The notes below the pieces were generated by a model, which saw only the letters and a program-made list of their open reading frames with translations, had not been told where the DNA came from and made no database searches. Positions 50,983 to 60,852 of a stretch of 64,000 bases of DNA are shown piece by piece (positions within the stretch are counted from its first letter, which is position 1; the number at the start of each line of letters is the position of its first letter). The DNA lies in contig NZ_SGXE01000001.1 of NCBI RefSeq assembly GCF_004216895.1, forward strand, positions 1,470,208-1,534,207, given 5' to 3'. Origin of the DNA: Aquimarina brevivitae (GTDB taxonomy: Bacteria; Bacteroidota; Bacteroidia; Flavobacteriales; Flavobacteriaceae). The position numbers and the translations under genes were made by a program.

Positions 50983-52497
50983 TTGAAAATTAAGCCTATA
51001 CAGATTGCCCTGTTTATGATCTTCCTGCTAGGGGGATTGTTTGGATTAATGTTTTTGAGTCAAGAGGGTGTTATACAAAACAATCGCGCGCCGGAGGATG
51101 GTTTTTCAGTTGAGGGGGTTGCCGTAAAATACCCAACCTACAAATCTTTTTTACAATTAGAAAAAGACACTGCTGTTACCCGAAAAGATATCGTTAAGGT
51201 AACCAAAACAGTGCAACCCTTAGAAGAAGAGCCCGAGAACGATATCGATGTGGTTTCAGAAACTCCCTCGAAAAAAGATAGTCTACAACGCCCTGATTTT
51301 ACAAAAATTGATACCACCCAATTGGTACGGATTAAGTATCCAGACAATAATTTTGATTTTGTAGCAGAATTACAACAAAAACTATCGAGTCAAAACTGCC
51401 GAATAATTCATTATGGAGATTCACAATTAGAAGGCGATCGTATTACGGCTTATTTAAGAAATAGATTACAACGTTTGTATGGGGGTAGTGGACCAGGCTT
51501 TATTCCTGTAAAACCGGTTTACCGTCAAATAAGTGCTAAAGTGGTTCCCAGCGAGCATTGGGAACGTTATGCATTTTTTGATCCAACACAAGATAAGTTA
51601 GAGCATAAAAAATATGGAACTTATTTATCCTATTCGAGATTTACCAAAGATTTTGGAGCCACAATAGATAGTACTTTACTAGATTCATTACCCTTAATTA
51701 AAGCCGCCGTTACCATTGGCAAATCCTCTAAGAGCTATGCCAAGCTGCGTAAGTTTACGGATATAGGTTTACATTACGGAAATGCTTCTCAGCCGATTAA
51801 GATCTCAGTATATAATTTTGAAAAATTGATTCGAGAAGATACACTCATCAGCGATGGAAGATACCACGAGTATAAGATCCGAACGGCTGCCACCCCTGAA
51901 AATTTGCGTATTGAATTGGAGGGTAAGGTAAGTGCAGATTTTTATGGGCTAACCTTAGATGGTATTTCTGGGGTGAAAATGGATAATGTAGCGATGCGTG
52001 GAGCATCAGGAACGATTTTCTCTCGAACAAAAGCCTCACATTTTAGTAGAATGGCCAGCAATCTGGATCCCAAAATAATGATTTTGCAATATGGCGGTAA
52101 TACAGTTCCGTATTTAAAAGATTCAACAGAGGTCAATAATTATGCAAAGTATATGGCCAGTCAAATTAATTGGCTCCGTCGTCGGACCAAGGATGTCCAT
52201 TTTATCTTTATTGGACCTACGGATATGTGTATCCCTATCAATGGTAAAATGCAAACCTATCCATTATTACCGTATTTGAATAAGAAATTAATGGAAACAG
52301 CATTGGCGAATAATGTGGCTTATTGGAGTATGTATCACGCTATGGGGGGTAGGGGTTCCATGCAATATTGGGTAGATGAAAAACTAGCTGCAGGAGATTA
52401 TACCCACTTTACGTGGAAAGGAACTAAGATCATATCAGAGCTATTTTTTACAGCCTTGTATTTAGATCTCAAAAAAGAGGAGGACAATGATACGTAG
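50983..52497 (+). CDS. SGNH/GDSL-family hydrolase or acetyltransferase, membrane-anchored
   Basis: 504 residues, TTG start (no ATG until codon 12, inside the membrane helix). Signal anchor about 7-26, then a low-complexity acidic linker to about residue 100. SGNH motifs: IIHYGDSQLEGDR with Ser147 (block I), MILQYGGNTVP (block III, GGN) and DYTHFTWKG with Asp472 and His475 (block V). Between them is a beta-rich insert of over 200 residues. Such proteins act with MBOAT acyltransferases to O-acetylate exported polysaccharides (as AlgX/AlgJ with AlgI). It overlaps the next SGNH gene by 11 bases. Confidence 0.85.
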   Translation: MKIKPIQIALFMIFLLGGLFGLMFLSQEGVIQNNRAPEDGFSVEGVAVKYPTYKSFLQLEKDTAVTRKDIVKVTKTVQPLEEEPENDIDVVSETPSKKDSLQRPDFTKIDTTQLVRIKYPDNNFDFVAELQQKLSSQNCRIIHYGDSQLEGDRITAYLRNRLQRLYGGSGPGFIPVKPVYRQISAKVVPSEHWERYAFFDPTQDKLEHKKYGTYLSYSRFTKDFGATIDSTLLDSLPLIKAAVTIGKSSKSYAKLRKFTDIGLHYGNASQPIKISVYNFEKLIREDTLISDGRYHEYKIRTAATPENLRIELEGKVSADFYGLTLDGISGVKMDNVAMRGASGTIFSRTKASHFSRMASNLDPKIMILQYGGNTVPYLKDSTEVNNYAKYMASQINWLRRRTKDVHFIFIGPTDMCIPINGKMQTYPLLPYLNKKLMETALANNVAYWSMYHAMGGRGSMQYWVDEKLAAGDYTHFTWKGTKIISELFFTALYLDLKKEEDNDT

Positions 52498-53764
52498 CAT
52501 CACATTGGTCATATTTGTATTTTTTACGACAGTTTTATGGGCTCAGAGCTTTGTATTAGATACTGCTAGGACGGAATATGGTTTTATTAATTTTAAAGCG
52601 AATCAAATTAAGCTGGCAGAATATGCCCCCAATTTTAAAAAAGTATTTAAAAAATTAGACACCATAGCCAAGGGAGGAAAGTCAAAACTTCATGTTTTTC
52701 ATATTGGAGGGTCTCATATCCAGGCAGATATCTATTCAAATCGCCTACGGTCTTATTTACAAACGATGAGCCCTACTGCAACAGGTCAGCGTGGATTTAT
52801 CTATCCCTATGCCGTAGCCAGTACCAATAACCCAGGTAATTACAGAGTGGAGTTTGATGGTAAATGGGAAGGATACCGTTGTTCGGTGATGCGGGATAGT
52901 GTGGCTTGGGGATTATCAGGAGTCACCGCAGTGTTTAAGGATTCTATAGCCAATATTACCCTAAAGGCTAATGGTAATAATTATCATGAGGATTTATACG
53001 ATTTTAATAAGATCCGTATTTTCTACGATAATTGGACAGATGATTATCAAATTTCCTTTAAACCCGATTCTTTGGTGGTTAAGGTGGAAGAGAATAAGGA
53101 AGCGTATTATACTGAGTATACATTTGCCAAAACTGTTAAAGAAGTACAGTTTTGTGTACAAAAGGTGGATAGTTCAGCAAATGCGGAGTTTTTACTAATG
53201 GGGGCAGAGTTGATGAACGATAATTATGGAGTGCAATATACTTCTATTGGAGTCAATGGAGCAAGTTTTGCTTATTACGATCGCTGTGCCTTTTTTGACA
53301 CACAACTGAAGTTATACAAACCTGATTTGTTTATTATTTCTGTGGGTACTAACGATGCGTATCACCCTGATTTTGATCCAGAGGAATACCGTCAGCGATA
53401 CGAAGCATTTATTGATTTGATTCTCGAAGCCAATCCAGATTGTGCGGTCCTATTAACGGTACCTAATGATTCGTATTACAAACGAAAATTTCCGAATCCA
53501 AGGACAAGAAAAGCGCGAAGTATAATCTATGATGTCGCTCGAAAGTACGATATGGCCATCTGGGATTTTTATGAAATAATGGGAGGATTCAATTCCTCTA
53601 GAGATTGGTATAAACAAAATTTAATGCCTAGTGATCGTATTCATTTTACGGTTAAGGGGTATCGCATCAAGGCTGATTTGCTCTTAGAAGCAATAGCCAA
53701 AGCCTGGGAAAACGAATTGCAATTGGAAACTGATTCAGTATTGAATCAACTGATTAATGAATAG
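52487..53764 (+). CDS. Second SGNH/GDSL-family protein of the operon
   Basis: 425 residues with a signal peptide 1-20 (ends LWAQ). SGNH motifs: VFHIGGSHIQAD with Ser76, an inserted beta-rich module (about 110-230), then LFIISVGTNDAYHPDF with the GTND at 287-290, and SDRIHFTVKGYRI with Asp383 and His386. Predicted periplasmic. Overlaps the gene before by 11 bases and the MBOAT gene after by eight, so the three are translated together. Having two different SGNH partners for one MBOAT is a frequent Bacteroidota arrangement. Confidence 0.87.
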   Translation: MIRSITLVIFVFFTTVLWAQSFVLDTARTEYGFINFKANQIKLAEYAPNFKKVFKKLDTIAKGGKSKLHVFHIGGSHIQADIYSNRLRSYLQTMSPTATGQRGFIYPYAVASTNNPGNYRVEFDGKWEGYRCSVMRDSVAWGLSGVTAVFKDSIANITLKANGNNYHEDLYDFNKIRIFYDNWTDDYQISFKPDSLVVKVEENKEAYYTEYTFAKTVKEVQFCVQKVDSSANAEFLLMGAELMNDNYGVQYTSIGVNGASFAYYDRCAFFDTQLKLYKPDLFIISVGTNDAYHPDFDPEEYRQRYEAFIDLILEANPDCAVLLTVPNDSYYKRKFPNPRTRKARSIIYDVARKYDMAIWDFYEIMGGFNSSRDWYKQNLMPSDRIHFTVKGYRIKADLLLEAIAKAWENELQLETDSVLNQLINE

Positions 53765-55415
53765 AATTATTGACATATTTTCCTTTTCAGAGGAATATCC
53801 ATTGATATTTACGCAAGCTGATTTTTGGATCTTTTTTGCTGTAATTTATTTTTTATACGCTCTATTATATCGTAAAAAGAGCCTGCGAAGTGCGTATCTT
53901 TTTGGGATCAGCTTACTATTTTACTACAAAACCAGCGGTTTTTTTATTGGCATACTACTCTTCAGTACAATTAATGATTACTTTCTCGGTAAAGCAATTT
54001 ATCATAGCAAGTCCATAACGAAGCAAAAACTACTGGTAGCGATTAGTGTAATTATTAACCTAAGTACTCTGTGTTATTTTAAGTATGCTTATTTCTTTAC
54101 AGACTCCTACAACTACCTGTTCCAGACAGACCATGAAGTCATCAATTATTTGGCGCAATGGGCCAATACCTGGTCTCAGGTCGATTATTTCACAGTAGAT
54201 AAAATTATTTTACCTGTTGGGATTTCATTTTACACTTTTCAGACGATTAGCTATAGTATAGATATTTATCGCAAAGAAATTAAACCGCTTAATTCCATCA
54301 TTGATTTCGGGTTCTTTGTCAGTTTCTTTCCGCAGTTGGTAGCGGGACCCATTGTTAGAGCCTCGGAATTTGTACCTCAAATCCGAAAAGAGATTTCAAT
54401 CACACGTGAAGAATTTGGGAAAGCGGGCTTTATGATTCTCAAAGGACTGATCAAAAAGATGTTATTTGCTGATTATATCGCTGCCAATTTTATGGATCGG
54501 GTGTTTGATGTACCGGAGATGTTCTCTGGGTTTACCAATATCATGGCGATGTTTGGATATTCGCTACAAATCTATGGCGATTTCTCTGGGTATACTGATG
54601 TAGCTATTGGTATTGCATTATTGATGGGTTATAAACTGCCAGTTAACTTCAATTCTCCTTATAAAGCGATTCACTGTGGTGATTTCTGGAAACGCTGGCA
54701 TATTTCGCTATCCAGCTGGTTAAGAGATTATCTTTATATTCCAATAGGGGGTAATCGTAGTGGAAGTATTTTCTCCTACACCTTTATTTTGTTTTTTACG
54801 TTCCTAGGTGCTTTAGCGATAGGAGATTACGGTGTAGCGGTGTTAGCCACCGCAGTGGTTGCGGTGTTACTTATTTTTACCTTGTTTTCTAAGCGCTTAG
54901 CCTGGCATTTTAATCGTAATGTCAATATCATGATCACCATGCTGGTAGGAGGCCTTTGGCATGGGGCTTCTTGGAAATTTGTGATTTGGGGCGGATTAAA
55001 TGGAATTGGAATTGTAGTGTATAAGTACTGGCGAAAAATTAGTCCCTATGAAAATTCCAACTTGTGGATAGCTACCTTTTGGAAGGTAGGATTAACCTTT
55101 GTATTTATCACGTTTACCCGTATCTATTTTAGAGGAAATAGTATGGACCATATCAATCGATTTTACCAACAGATTGCTACCAATATGGATATGCAAAATG
55201 CATTAGCTGTCCTTTATGAATATCGATTGGTATTTATCGTAATGGCTATAGGGTATCTTACGCATTGGTTACCCTATAAAACAAAAGATTGGATTGAAGC
55301 GATGTTTATTAAAAGTCACATTATGATTAAGGGTGTAATTGCTATGATTGTTGCTATTATCTGTTACCAAACATACGCTGCAGACTTTCAACCCTTTATT
55401 TACTTTCAGTTTTAG
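53757..55415 (+). CDS. MBOAT family O-acyltransferase (AlgI-like)
   Basis: 552 residues with about 11 to 13 membrane helices. Signature segments: DKIILPVGISFYTFQTISYSIDIYR, FFPQLVAGPIVRASEFVPQI, GDFSGYTDVAIGIALLMGY, FWKRWHISLSSWLRDYLYIPIGGNR (His315) and MLVGGLWHGASWKFVIWGG with the catalytic His402. It moves acyl (most often acetyl) groups across the inner membrane for transfer to a polysaccharide or teichoic-type polymer. With the two SGNH proteins it should form a complete acetylation machine; acceptor not known. No glycosyltransferase or export genes lie beside it. Confidence 0.95.
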   Translation: MNRIIDIFSFSEEYPLIFTQADFWIFFAVIYFLYALLYRKKSLRSAYLFGISLLFYYKTSGFFIGILLFSTINDYFLGKAIYHSKSITKQKLLVAISVIINLSTLCYFKYAYFFTDSYNYLFQTDHEVINYLAQWANTWSQVDYFTVDKIILPVGISFYTFQTISYSIDIYRKEIKPLNSIIDFGFFVSFFPQLVAGPIVRASEFVPQIRKEISITREEFGKAGFMILKGLIKKMLFADYIAANFMDRVFDVPEMFSGFTNIMAMFGYSLQIYGDFSGYTDVAIGIALLMGYKLPVNFNSPYKAIHCGDFWKRWHISLSSWLRDYLYIPIGGNRSGSIFSYTFILFFTFLGALAIGDYGVAVLATAVVAVLLIFTLFSKRLAWHFNRNVNIMITMLVGGLWHGASWKFVIWGGLNGIGIVVYKYWRKISPYENSNLWIATFWKVGLTFVFITFTRIYFRGNSMDHINRFYQQIATNMDMQNALAVLYEYRLVFIVMAIGYLTHWLPYKTKDWIEAMFIKSHIMIKGVIAMIVAIICYQTYAADFQPFIYFQF

Positions 55416-55478
55416 AAAGTTATTGATTAGTAACGAACTGGACTAATTGAGTAAACTAATATCTAGGAACTACAAACT

Positions 55479-56132
55479 ATGTTTCAACATACTCATCCAT
55501 ACCCACCATTTTTTCCTGAAGGAGCCACAAAATTAATTGTAGGAACGCTACCCCCTCCAAGATTTACTATAGGCGATTTAAAACCTGGCGATGTCAATTT
55601 TTGTTATGGAAGTATTGACGGGTTATTGTGGCCTATCTTGGATCGGATATTTGCGCTTAATTTAAGCTATGAAAATACGGCTGAAGCTATTGCGCAGCGC
55701 AAATCTTTTTTGGCTTCAAGAGGCATTGGGGTTTGTGATATTGTACACAGTTGCCAACGCGATAAGATCGATGCTTCAGATCTTGGGATGCAACATATTG
55801 AGTTAAGAGATTTGGTCGGATATTTAAAACAATATCCAAAAATAGATACCTTGATTTTTACAGGAGGCAATAGTAAAAACGGTCCAGAGTATTTTTTTAG
55901 AAAACACTTAAAGTCATATGACCTACAACTCAAAGTAGTAGCTGATGCGGTGCCCAGAATACATCAGTTTCGTTTAGAAAACAGGATACTACAAACGGTT
56001 TCTTTAACGGCTCCTTCTGGTGCTGCAAATCGTGCCATAGGAAGTATGGCGTTGTACAAAAAAATGAAACAACAAAACCCCGATTTTAATACTATGGATT
56101 TTAGGGTGCTACAGTATCGTACTTTTTTTTAG
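55479..56132 (+). CDS. Uracil-DNA glycosylase superfamily protein
   Basis: 217 residues resembling the uracil-DNA glycosylase/MUG fold: KLIVGTLPPPRFTIGD, then FCYGSIDGLLWPILDRIF, ASRGIGVCDIVHSCQRDKID, IDTLIFTGGNSKNGPEYFF and the C-terminal SLTAPSGAANRAIG, which takes the place of the family's DNA-contacting loop. It may excise damaged bases, but the catalytic Asp or His of the classic enzymes cannot be assigned with certainty. No signal peptide. Single gene after the acetylation operon, convergent with the 56155 gene. Confidence 0.75.
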   Translation: MFQHTHPYPPFFPEGATKLIVGTLPPPRFTIGDLKPGDVNFCYGSIDGLLWPILDRIFALNLSYENTAEAIAQRKSFLASRGIGVCDIVHSCQRDKIDASDLGMQHIELRDLVGYLKQYPKIDTLIFTGGNSKNGPEYFFRKHLKSYDLQLKVVADAVPRIHQFRLENRILQTVSLTAPSGAANRAIGSMALYKKMKQQNPDFNTMDFRVLQYRTFF

Positions 56133-56154
56133 GATCAATTGATTGATTTTTATC

Positions 56155-56556
56155 TTAAGAGGATTGCAGTTTTTCATAATAAAACGATAACGCGTGCCAT
56201 CTGTTTTTTTTACGAAGTAGTAGGATACCGATAACAAAAAATAGCAAACTGATAATTGTTCCTTGAATTCCTAATTGCTCATGAAGATGATTTTCTGTTA
56301 ATGGCTTTACAAAATTATTAATACCACCGATAAGAAAGCGAATGAGTGACCATAGTATCATACCAATTGCCCACCAAAATAGTATTCGGGATAACACTTT
56401 AGGTTTAGTTCTAAAAATAACGAAAAGTGCAAAAACACCTGTAGCTAAGATCAGTGGAATGAAACTCCCTAGAGAAGCGTAAACTAATCCCTTGACTACA
56501 AAGGCAAACACCGATATCGTTAGTATCAAAAAGTAAAATACACTTTTATTTTTCAT
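56155..56556 (-). CDS. Four-helix membrane protein of unknown function
   Basis: 133 residues with four hydrophobic segments (about 6-26, 29-46, 55-74, 98-117) and a basic C-terminus. No family recognised. It overlaps the end of the M28 peptidase gene by 11 bases and is therefore coupled to it. Confidence 0.7.
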   Translation of the reverse strand: MKNKSVFYFLILTISVFAFVVKGLVYASLGSFIPLILATGVFALFVIFRTKPKVLSRILFWWAIGMILWSLIRFLIGGINNFVKPLTENHLHEQLGIQGTIISLLFFVIGILLLRKKNRWHALSFYYEKLQSS

Positions 56557-57484
56557 GAGAAAGAGGTGTTTGAATTTGGTTTTTAATTACATCATAAACA
56601 AGTTGTGTCAGGGTCGTTAGGTAGTCAAAATTAACCGTTTCAAAAATGTCTTTCTCTGTATCCTTATACGGACTGGTATCTCCTTGCACGTAACCTTCTG
56701 TAATTCCTACGGCTTCGTATCCAGCTTCTCTAAAAGAATGATGATCCGTAGAATTTACTCGGGTTATCGTTATGGGAACCCTATGTGTTGCTGCAACAGA
56801 AACATATTGTTTTTTTAAGGAAGGTGAAGGAAGTTCTATTTCAAAAGCTTTATCGTTATCGGAATCCCATCCTATTTGATCAAATGTATGTGCAGCAATG
56901 ATGTTATAATGTTGTTCTTTCAGGCAGTTAACAAAGGCTTTACTGCCAATTAACTCTTCTTCTTCCTGATCAAAAAAAACGAACATAACGTTAGTCGATC
57001 GCTGCTGTAATGAATTTAGTTTTTGGGCAACCCCATATAGTAATGCAATCGCAGAAGCATTATCATTAGCGCCGGGGCAATTTCTTGCGGTATCGTAGTG
57101 TGCCCCTAAAACAATACAGTCTTTGGTTGGTTTGGTGGCCGGCAATACAACATAAAGATTAGTGCCCTTATAAGGTCCAACTAAAAGATCTACTAAGGGA
57201 TTGCTATTTCGATAACGATACGACTGAGATATTGGAGTTAAAGGTATTTGATGGAGTACTGATTCCAAATAGGCTCTTGACCATGCACGTTCCTCGATAG
57301 TTGCCCGAGCAGCAAGCTGAAGCGTTGTTGAGGGTATGTTTTGATGGCCAGAAAGTACTGCTACAATTTGCTTTTGTGCCACTGAAATGGACTGGGGTAG
57401 CCTATTGTCCAAAACTCTTGGAATTGTAGTAGGGGTACAAGAAATTACAAAAATTGATAGGAATAGCAGTACATGCATTTTCAT
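56546..57484 (-). CDS. M28 family zinc aminopeptidase, lipoprotein
   Basis: 312 residues with lipobox FVISC (Cys16). The di-zinc M28 ligands are visible in order: LGAHYDTARN (His, and the Asp that steers it), CPGANDNASAIALLYG (bridging Asp), FFDQEEEELIGSKAF (catalytic Glu pair), DQIGWDSDN (Asp) and STDHHSFREAGY (His). It should remove N-terminal residues from peptides outside the inner membrane. Upstream and divergent is the SLC13 gene; downstream it overlaps a small membrane protein gene by 11 bases. Confidence 0.92.
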   Translation of the reverse strand: MKMHVLLFLSIFVISCTPTTIPRVLDNRLPQSISVAQKQIVAVLSGHQNIPSTTLQLAARATIEERAWSRAYLESVLHQIPLTPISQSYRYRNSNPLVDLLVGPYKGTNLYVVLPATKPTKDCIVLGAHYDTARNCPGANDNASAIALLYGVAQKLNSLQQRSTNVMFVFFDQEEEELIGSKAFVNCLKEQHYNIIAAHTFDQIGWDSDNDKAFEIELPSPSLKKQYVSVAATHRVPITITRVNSTDHHSFREAGYEAVGITEGYVQGDTSPYKDTEKDIFETVNFDYLTTLTQLVYDVIKNQIQTPLSHEK

Positions 57485-57685
57485 AAATCTTTGGCTTTAA
57501 GAATTAAGAAGTTTAAATGTAAGCTAATAAATCCAGAATCAAGGTTCGGCTAGTATGGTAATGTATCTACAATTTAAAAAAGATCATTTTCTTTAGTATC
57601 TTGTTGTAATAAGGCATGAAAGCAAAGGTTTTATGAAGATGAAAACGTATATGCGACTAAATTGGTCTTAACAAAAAAATCATTA

Positions 57686-59476
57686 ATGGGTATAGACGCT
57701 TACATAACGCTAGGAGTCATGCTGGTAGCTACTATTTTGTTCATTACTGAAAAGGTATCGGTAGATGTTATCTCATTAGGTATGATAGTGGTTTTAGTGT
57801 TAAGCGGGGTAATAACTACGCAGCAGGGGCTAAAAGGTTTCGCCAACGAGGCCGTGCTTACGGTTATGGCCATGTTTGTTTTGTCAGCAGCCATTATAAA
57901 CACCAACATCATAGAGCGTATAGGTCCATCGATCACCCGATTTTTGAAGTTGAATTATGCTATATCCATTTCAGGATTGGCTGCCTTAGTCGGTACTATG
58001 TCAGCATTTGTTAATAACACTCCCGTAGTTGCTACTTTTATTCCTGTGCTTAGTAAATCTGCTAAAAAATCAGGATTATCGGCTTCACGATTTCTTATTC
58101 CGCTTTCTTTCGTAGCGATGTTTGGTGGTATGTGTACCTTGATTGGTACGTCAACGAACTTATTGGTCAGTGGTATCTCAGCTGAAAATGGATTTGGCGA
58201 ATTTTCTATGTTTTTATTAGCCCCCTTGGGCGTTATATTTGCCATTGTTGGTGTAGTGTATTTGATTTTGTTTGGTAAAAAGCTGATACCCGAGAGAGAA
58301 GAGCTTACAGAGGATGAAAATCGCAATAAAATCGATAATTTTTTAACAGAAATACGGTATACAGTCAAAACTAATGAAGCAGTACCCACCATCGAAAATG
58401 TATTTAATCACGAAAATAATTATTTAGAAATCCTTCGCGTAAAGCGAGGTATACACGAAACGGAAACGCCCAAAGAAGATTTTGAACTCGAAGAAGGGGA
58501 TGTGCTATTGGTAAGAGGTGATTTGCAGAAAATTAGGCAGATTTTAAAAAGTGATAACTTATTTATTGTAGATCGATTTGCAGAGAAAAAATTTCCTAAG
58601 GAAGCGACTAAACTGATTGAATTGATTTTACAATCCAATTCTGATATACTTCGTAAAAAGATTAAAGATATTGAATTTAATAAACGGTTTAATGCTAATA
58701 TTTTAGCAATACGACAACGCGGAGAATCAAAGTTCGAAGACCTTGGAAACGTTATGCTTAAATCTGGTGACGTACTCTTAGTACAGACCGATGAAACGGG
58801 ATATAATGCTATTATGGAACATCAAAAAATGGGCAGTTCCCCTTTTTTGATATTTCGAGAAACACCAATGCGAAAAGTGAAGAAAAAGGATTTGCTATTA
58901 GCAACTTTGACTATACTCAGTGTGATACTAACGGCGTCATTAGGTATTGTTTCTATCGGAATAGCTGCACTGGCGGGTATAGTTTTTTTAGCGGTGACTA
59001 ATGTGATTACGATGGAGGATGCTTATAAGAATATAGACTGGCAAGTGATTTTTTTACTGGCTGGGGCGCTAAGTTTGGAACGTGCTATGGCAGCCAGTGG
59101 AGTCTCAGAGCTCATAGGCTATTTTCTTGTGGATCAGGTAGGCGAAGCCTATGGTCCGTACGTTGTGGTGTCTGTCCTTTATTTGCTTACTTCGATTTTA
59201 ACCGGGGTGATATCCAACAATGCGGCAGCGGCACTATTTGCACCTATAGGTATTGCCATAGCAGAGGGATTGCACATTAGTGCTACTCCATTACTGGTGG
59301 CCATTGCATTTGCGGGTAGTGCCAGTTTTTTCTCTCCGATAGGGTATCAAACCAATACGATGGTATACAGTGCAGGTAATTATCAATTTAAGGATTTTAT
59401 ACGCATAGGACTTCCCTTAAATGTACTTTTTTGGCTATTAGCAACCGTACTGATTCCGGTATTTTATCCGTTTTAG
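57686..59476 (+). CDS. SLC13/DASS-type permease with two TrkA-C (RCK_C) domains
   Basis: 596 residues from ATG 57686 (the frame also has a TTG eight codons earlier). Two membrane halves of five or six helices each flank two cytoplasmic TrkA-C domains (about 215-290, YLEILRVKRGIHET, GDVLLVRGD; and about 300-380, ANILAIRQRGESKF, GDVLLVQTD). Transport motifs SAFVNNTPVVATFIPV and GTSTNLLVSG in the first half and GVISNNAAAALFAPIG and SPIGYQTNTMVYSAGNY in the second are the paired SNT-like signatures for sodium and anion. Substrate could be sulfate or a dicarboxylate; not decidable. Confidence 0.92.
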   Translation: MGIDAYITLGVMLVATILFITEKVSVDVISLGMIVVLVLSGVITTQQGLKGFANEAVLTVMAMFVLSAAIINTNIIERIGPSITRFLKLNYAISISGLAALVGTMSAFVNNTPVVATFIPVLSKSAKKSGLSASRFLIPLSFVAMFGGMCTLIGTSTNLLVSGISAENGFGEFSMFLLAPLGVIFAIVGVVYLILFGKKLIPEREELTEDENRNKIDNFLTEIRYTVKTNEAVPTIENVFNHENNYLEILRVKRGIHETETPKEDFELEEGDVLLVRGDLQKIRQILKSDNLFIVDRFAEKKFPKEATKLIELILQSNSDILRKKIKDIEFNKRFNANILAIRQRGESKFEDLGNVMLKSGDVLLVQTDETGYNAIMEHQKMGSSPFLIFRETPMRKVKKKDLLLATLTILSVILTASLGIVSIGIAALAGIVFLAVTNVITMEDAYKNIDWQVIFLLAGALSLERAMAASGVSELIGYFLVDQVGEAYGPYVVVSVLYLLTSILTGVISNNAAAALFAPIGIAIAEGLHISATPLLVAIAFAGSASFFSPIGYQTNTMVYSAGNYQFKDFIRIGLPLNVLFWLLATVLIPVFYPF

Positions 59477-59564
59477 TAGAAAAATGATGGCTGACGAACT
59501 AAAAAAACACCTGTGAATAACTCAGAGGTGCCCGTATCATTAACTATTCGTTTTTTTGCTACAG

Positions 59565-59999
59565 TTACTTTATGATATCAACTATAATATCGTCTTCGAT
59601 TTGTACGGGTTCTCCATTATAAAATACTTCCCGTAAATCATAGGTGTTAAAGCAGGACTGCTGTATGAGTTCATATTGTAACTGAATGGTGTCTGTATCA
59701 TTATCTGTTAGTTCGATGTAATAATCCGTATCTGATTCAAAATTTATGAGTTGTAAAGAAAGTCTTTGGATTCCATTAATAGAGCCGGGAGTAATAAACA
59801 CCTCAGAAGTTTCATTAAAAATTCGAAATTGATCTTGATTGTAGGAGGTGGCGATTAAAGAAGTTCCAGCATCATCAAAGTATCCCAGTTCTATGCCCAT
59901 ATAGGGAGGTGTTGAAGCTGTACAATCATCATCATTTTTGCAAGAACCTAAAAAAAGGGCTGTGAATAATAAGACGACCAAAGTTAAATTTTTTTTCAT
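59565..59999 (-). CDS. Small lipoprotein of unknown function
   Basis: 144 residues with lipobox FLGSC (Cys20) followed by KNDDDC, an acidic stretch after the cysteine typical of surface-exposed Bacteroidota lipoproteins. The rest is strand-rich and acidic (MGIELGYFDDAGTSL, SLQLINFESDTDYYIEL), with two more Cys. No family recognised. A weak five-base stem lies in the 88-base spacer to the convergent SLC13 gene. Confidence 0.75.
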   Translation of the reverse strand: MKKNLTLVVLLFTALFLGSCKNDDDCTASTPPYMGIELGYFDDAGTSLIATSYNQDQFRIFNETSEVFITPGSINGIQRLSLQLINFESDTDYYIELTDNDTDTIQLQYELIQQSCFNTYDLREVFYNGEPVQIEDDIIVDIIK

Positions 60000-60231
60000 G
60001 TGGTGTTTGTTTTTAAAATGTGTTAAGATTTGTTTTATGATAATAACCTGTAATAAATAGGTGTGTTGCAGGATATCGAGCTGTTGGAACTTACGTCATA
60101 GGTAAAAAAATGTAAATGAAAGACAAAACTAACATCCTAAATACTAGGAGAACACCCGGTTTACCTTGAAAAATCGAAGCTTAATTCAAGAATTATAAAT
60201 TAGGTTTGTTAAGTTGACATATCTTTTTGAG

Positions 60232-60852
60232 CTATCTTTTTAGATCACCAACCTGATAATGATTTATTTCTTGTAATTTTTCTGTAGCTTCTCTTAATTC
60301 TTTATCCCATTTTTTATAGATATCCAATGGTAAAATCTTGGTAACAACTATGATAAGGGTTACGGTAAGTATGAAGATTAAAATGTGTGAGATGCTAGAA
60401 AATAAGGCTATATCATAAAATACATTGAGGTAAATAGGAATGGTGGTTAAAAACCAAAGTAGTACAATACCTTTGTCATACTTGGCGTGTTTTAAGGTAT
60501 GGATTCTAAAAGTGGTTATGTTCTTTTGAAGTTCAATAAGGTTCATTGCTCTATAATTAGACTTTTTCAAGGGTGAATGTTGAAAAAAAGAAAATAACAT
60601 AGCCAAAGCTCCTAAACCTGAAGGTATGCTATACCTAAATTCATAAGGCATTGAAGCGATAAGCCCCAAAGATATAAGACAATAAACCAAGGCAAGGTAT
60701 CTACCTACAATGGCAAAATTGAGATATTTCTCAAAGTTACTTTTGTTATTTTGTAAAGTGATCGCCAATAATTGCTCTTGATGGATTTCGAGTTGCTGTT
60801 CTAATTGTTGCTGCTTTGTATTCCACATTGCTTTAAAATCCTGTAATTCCAT
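60232..60852 (-). CDS. Four-helix membrane protein, putative partner of the ECF sigma factor
   Basis: 206 residues: cytoplasmic N-terminus with a glutamine-rich amphipathic helix (about 8-37, TKQQQLEQQLEIHQEQ), then membrane helices at about 46-69, 75-90, 127-146 and 152-172, and a charged C-terminus. Its start overlaps the sigma-factor gene by 20 bases, the usual setting for an anti-sigma factor, but no zinc-binding or RseA-like anti-sigma domain is visible. Similar sigma-linked membrane proteins in flavobacteria are uncharacterised. The role is inferred from position only. Confidence 0.75.
   Translation of the reverse strand: MELQDFKAMWNTKQQQLEQQLEIHQEQLLAITLQNNKSNFEKYLNFAIVGRYLALVYCLISLGLIASMPYEFRYSIPSGLGALAMLFSFFQHSPLKKSNYRAMNLIELQKNITTFRIHTLKHAKYDKGIVLLWFLTTIPIYLNVFYDIALFSSISHILIFILTVTLIIVVTKILPLDIYKKWDKELREATEKLQEINHYQVGDLKR

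Noticed and set aside
59500-59540. Possible terminator between the SLC13 gene and the lipoprotein gene
   Set aside because: Only CACCT/AGGTG pair and there is no T run.
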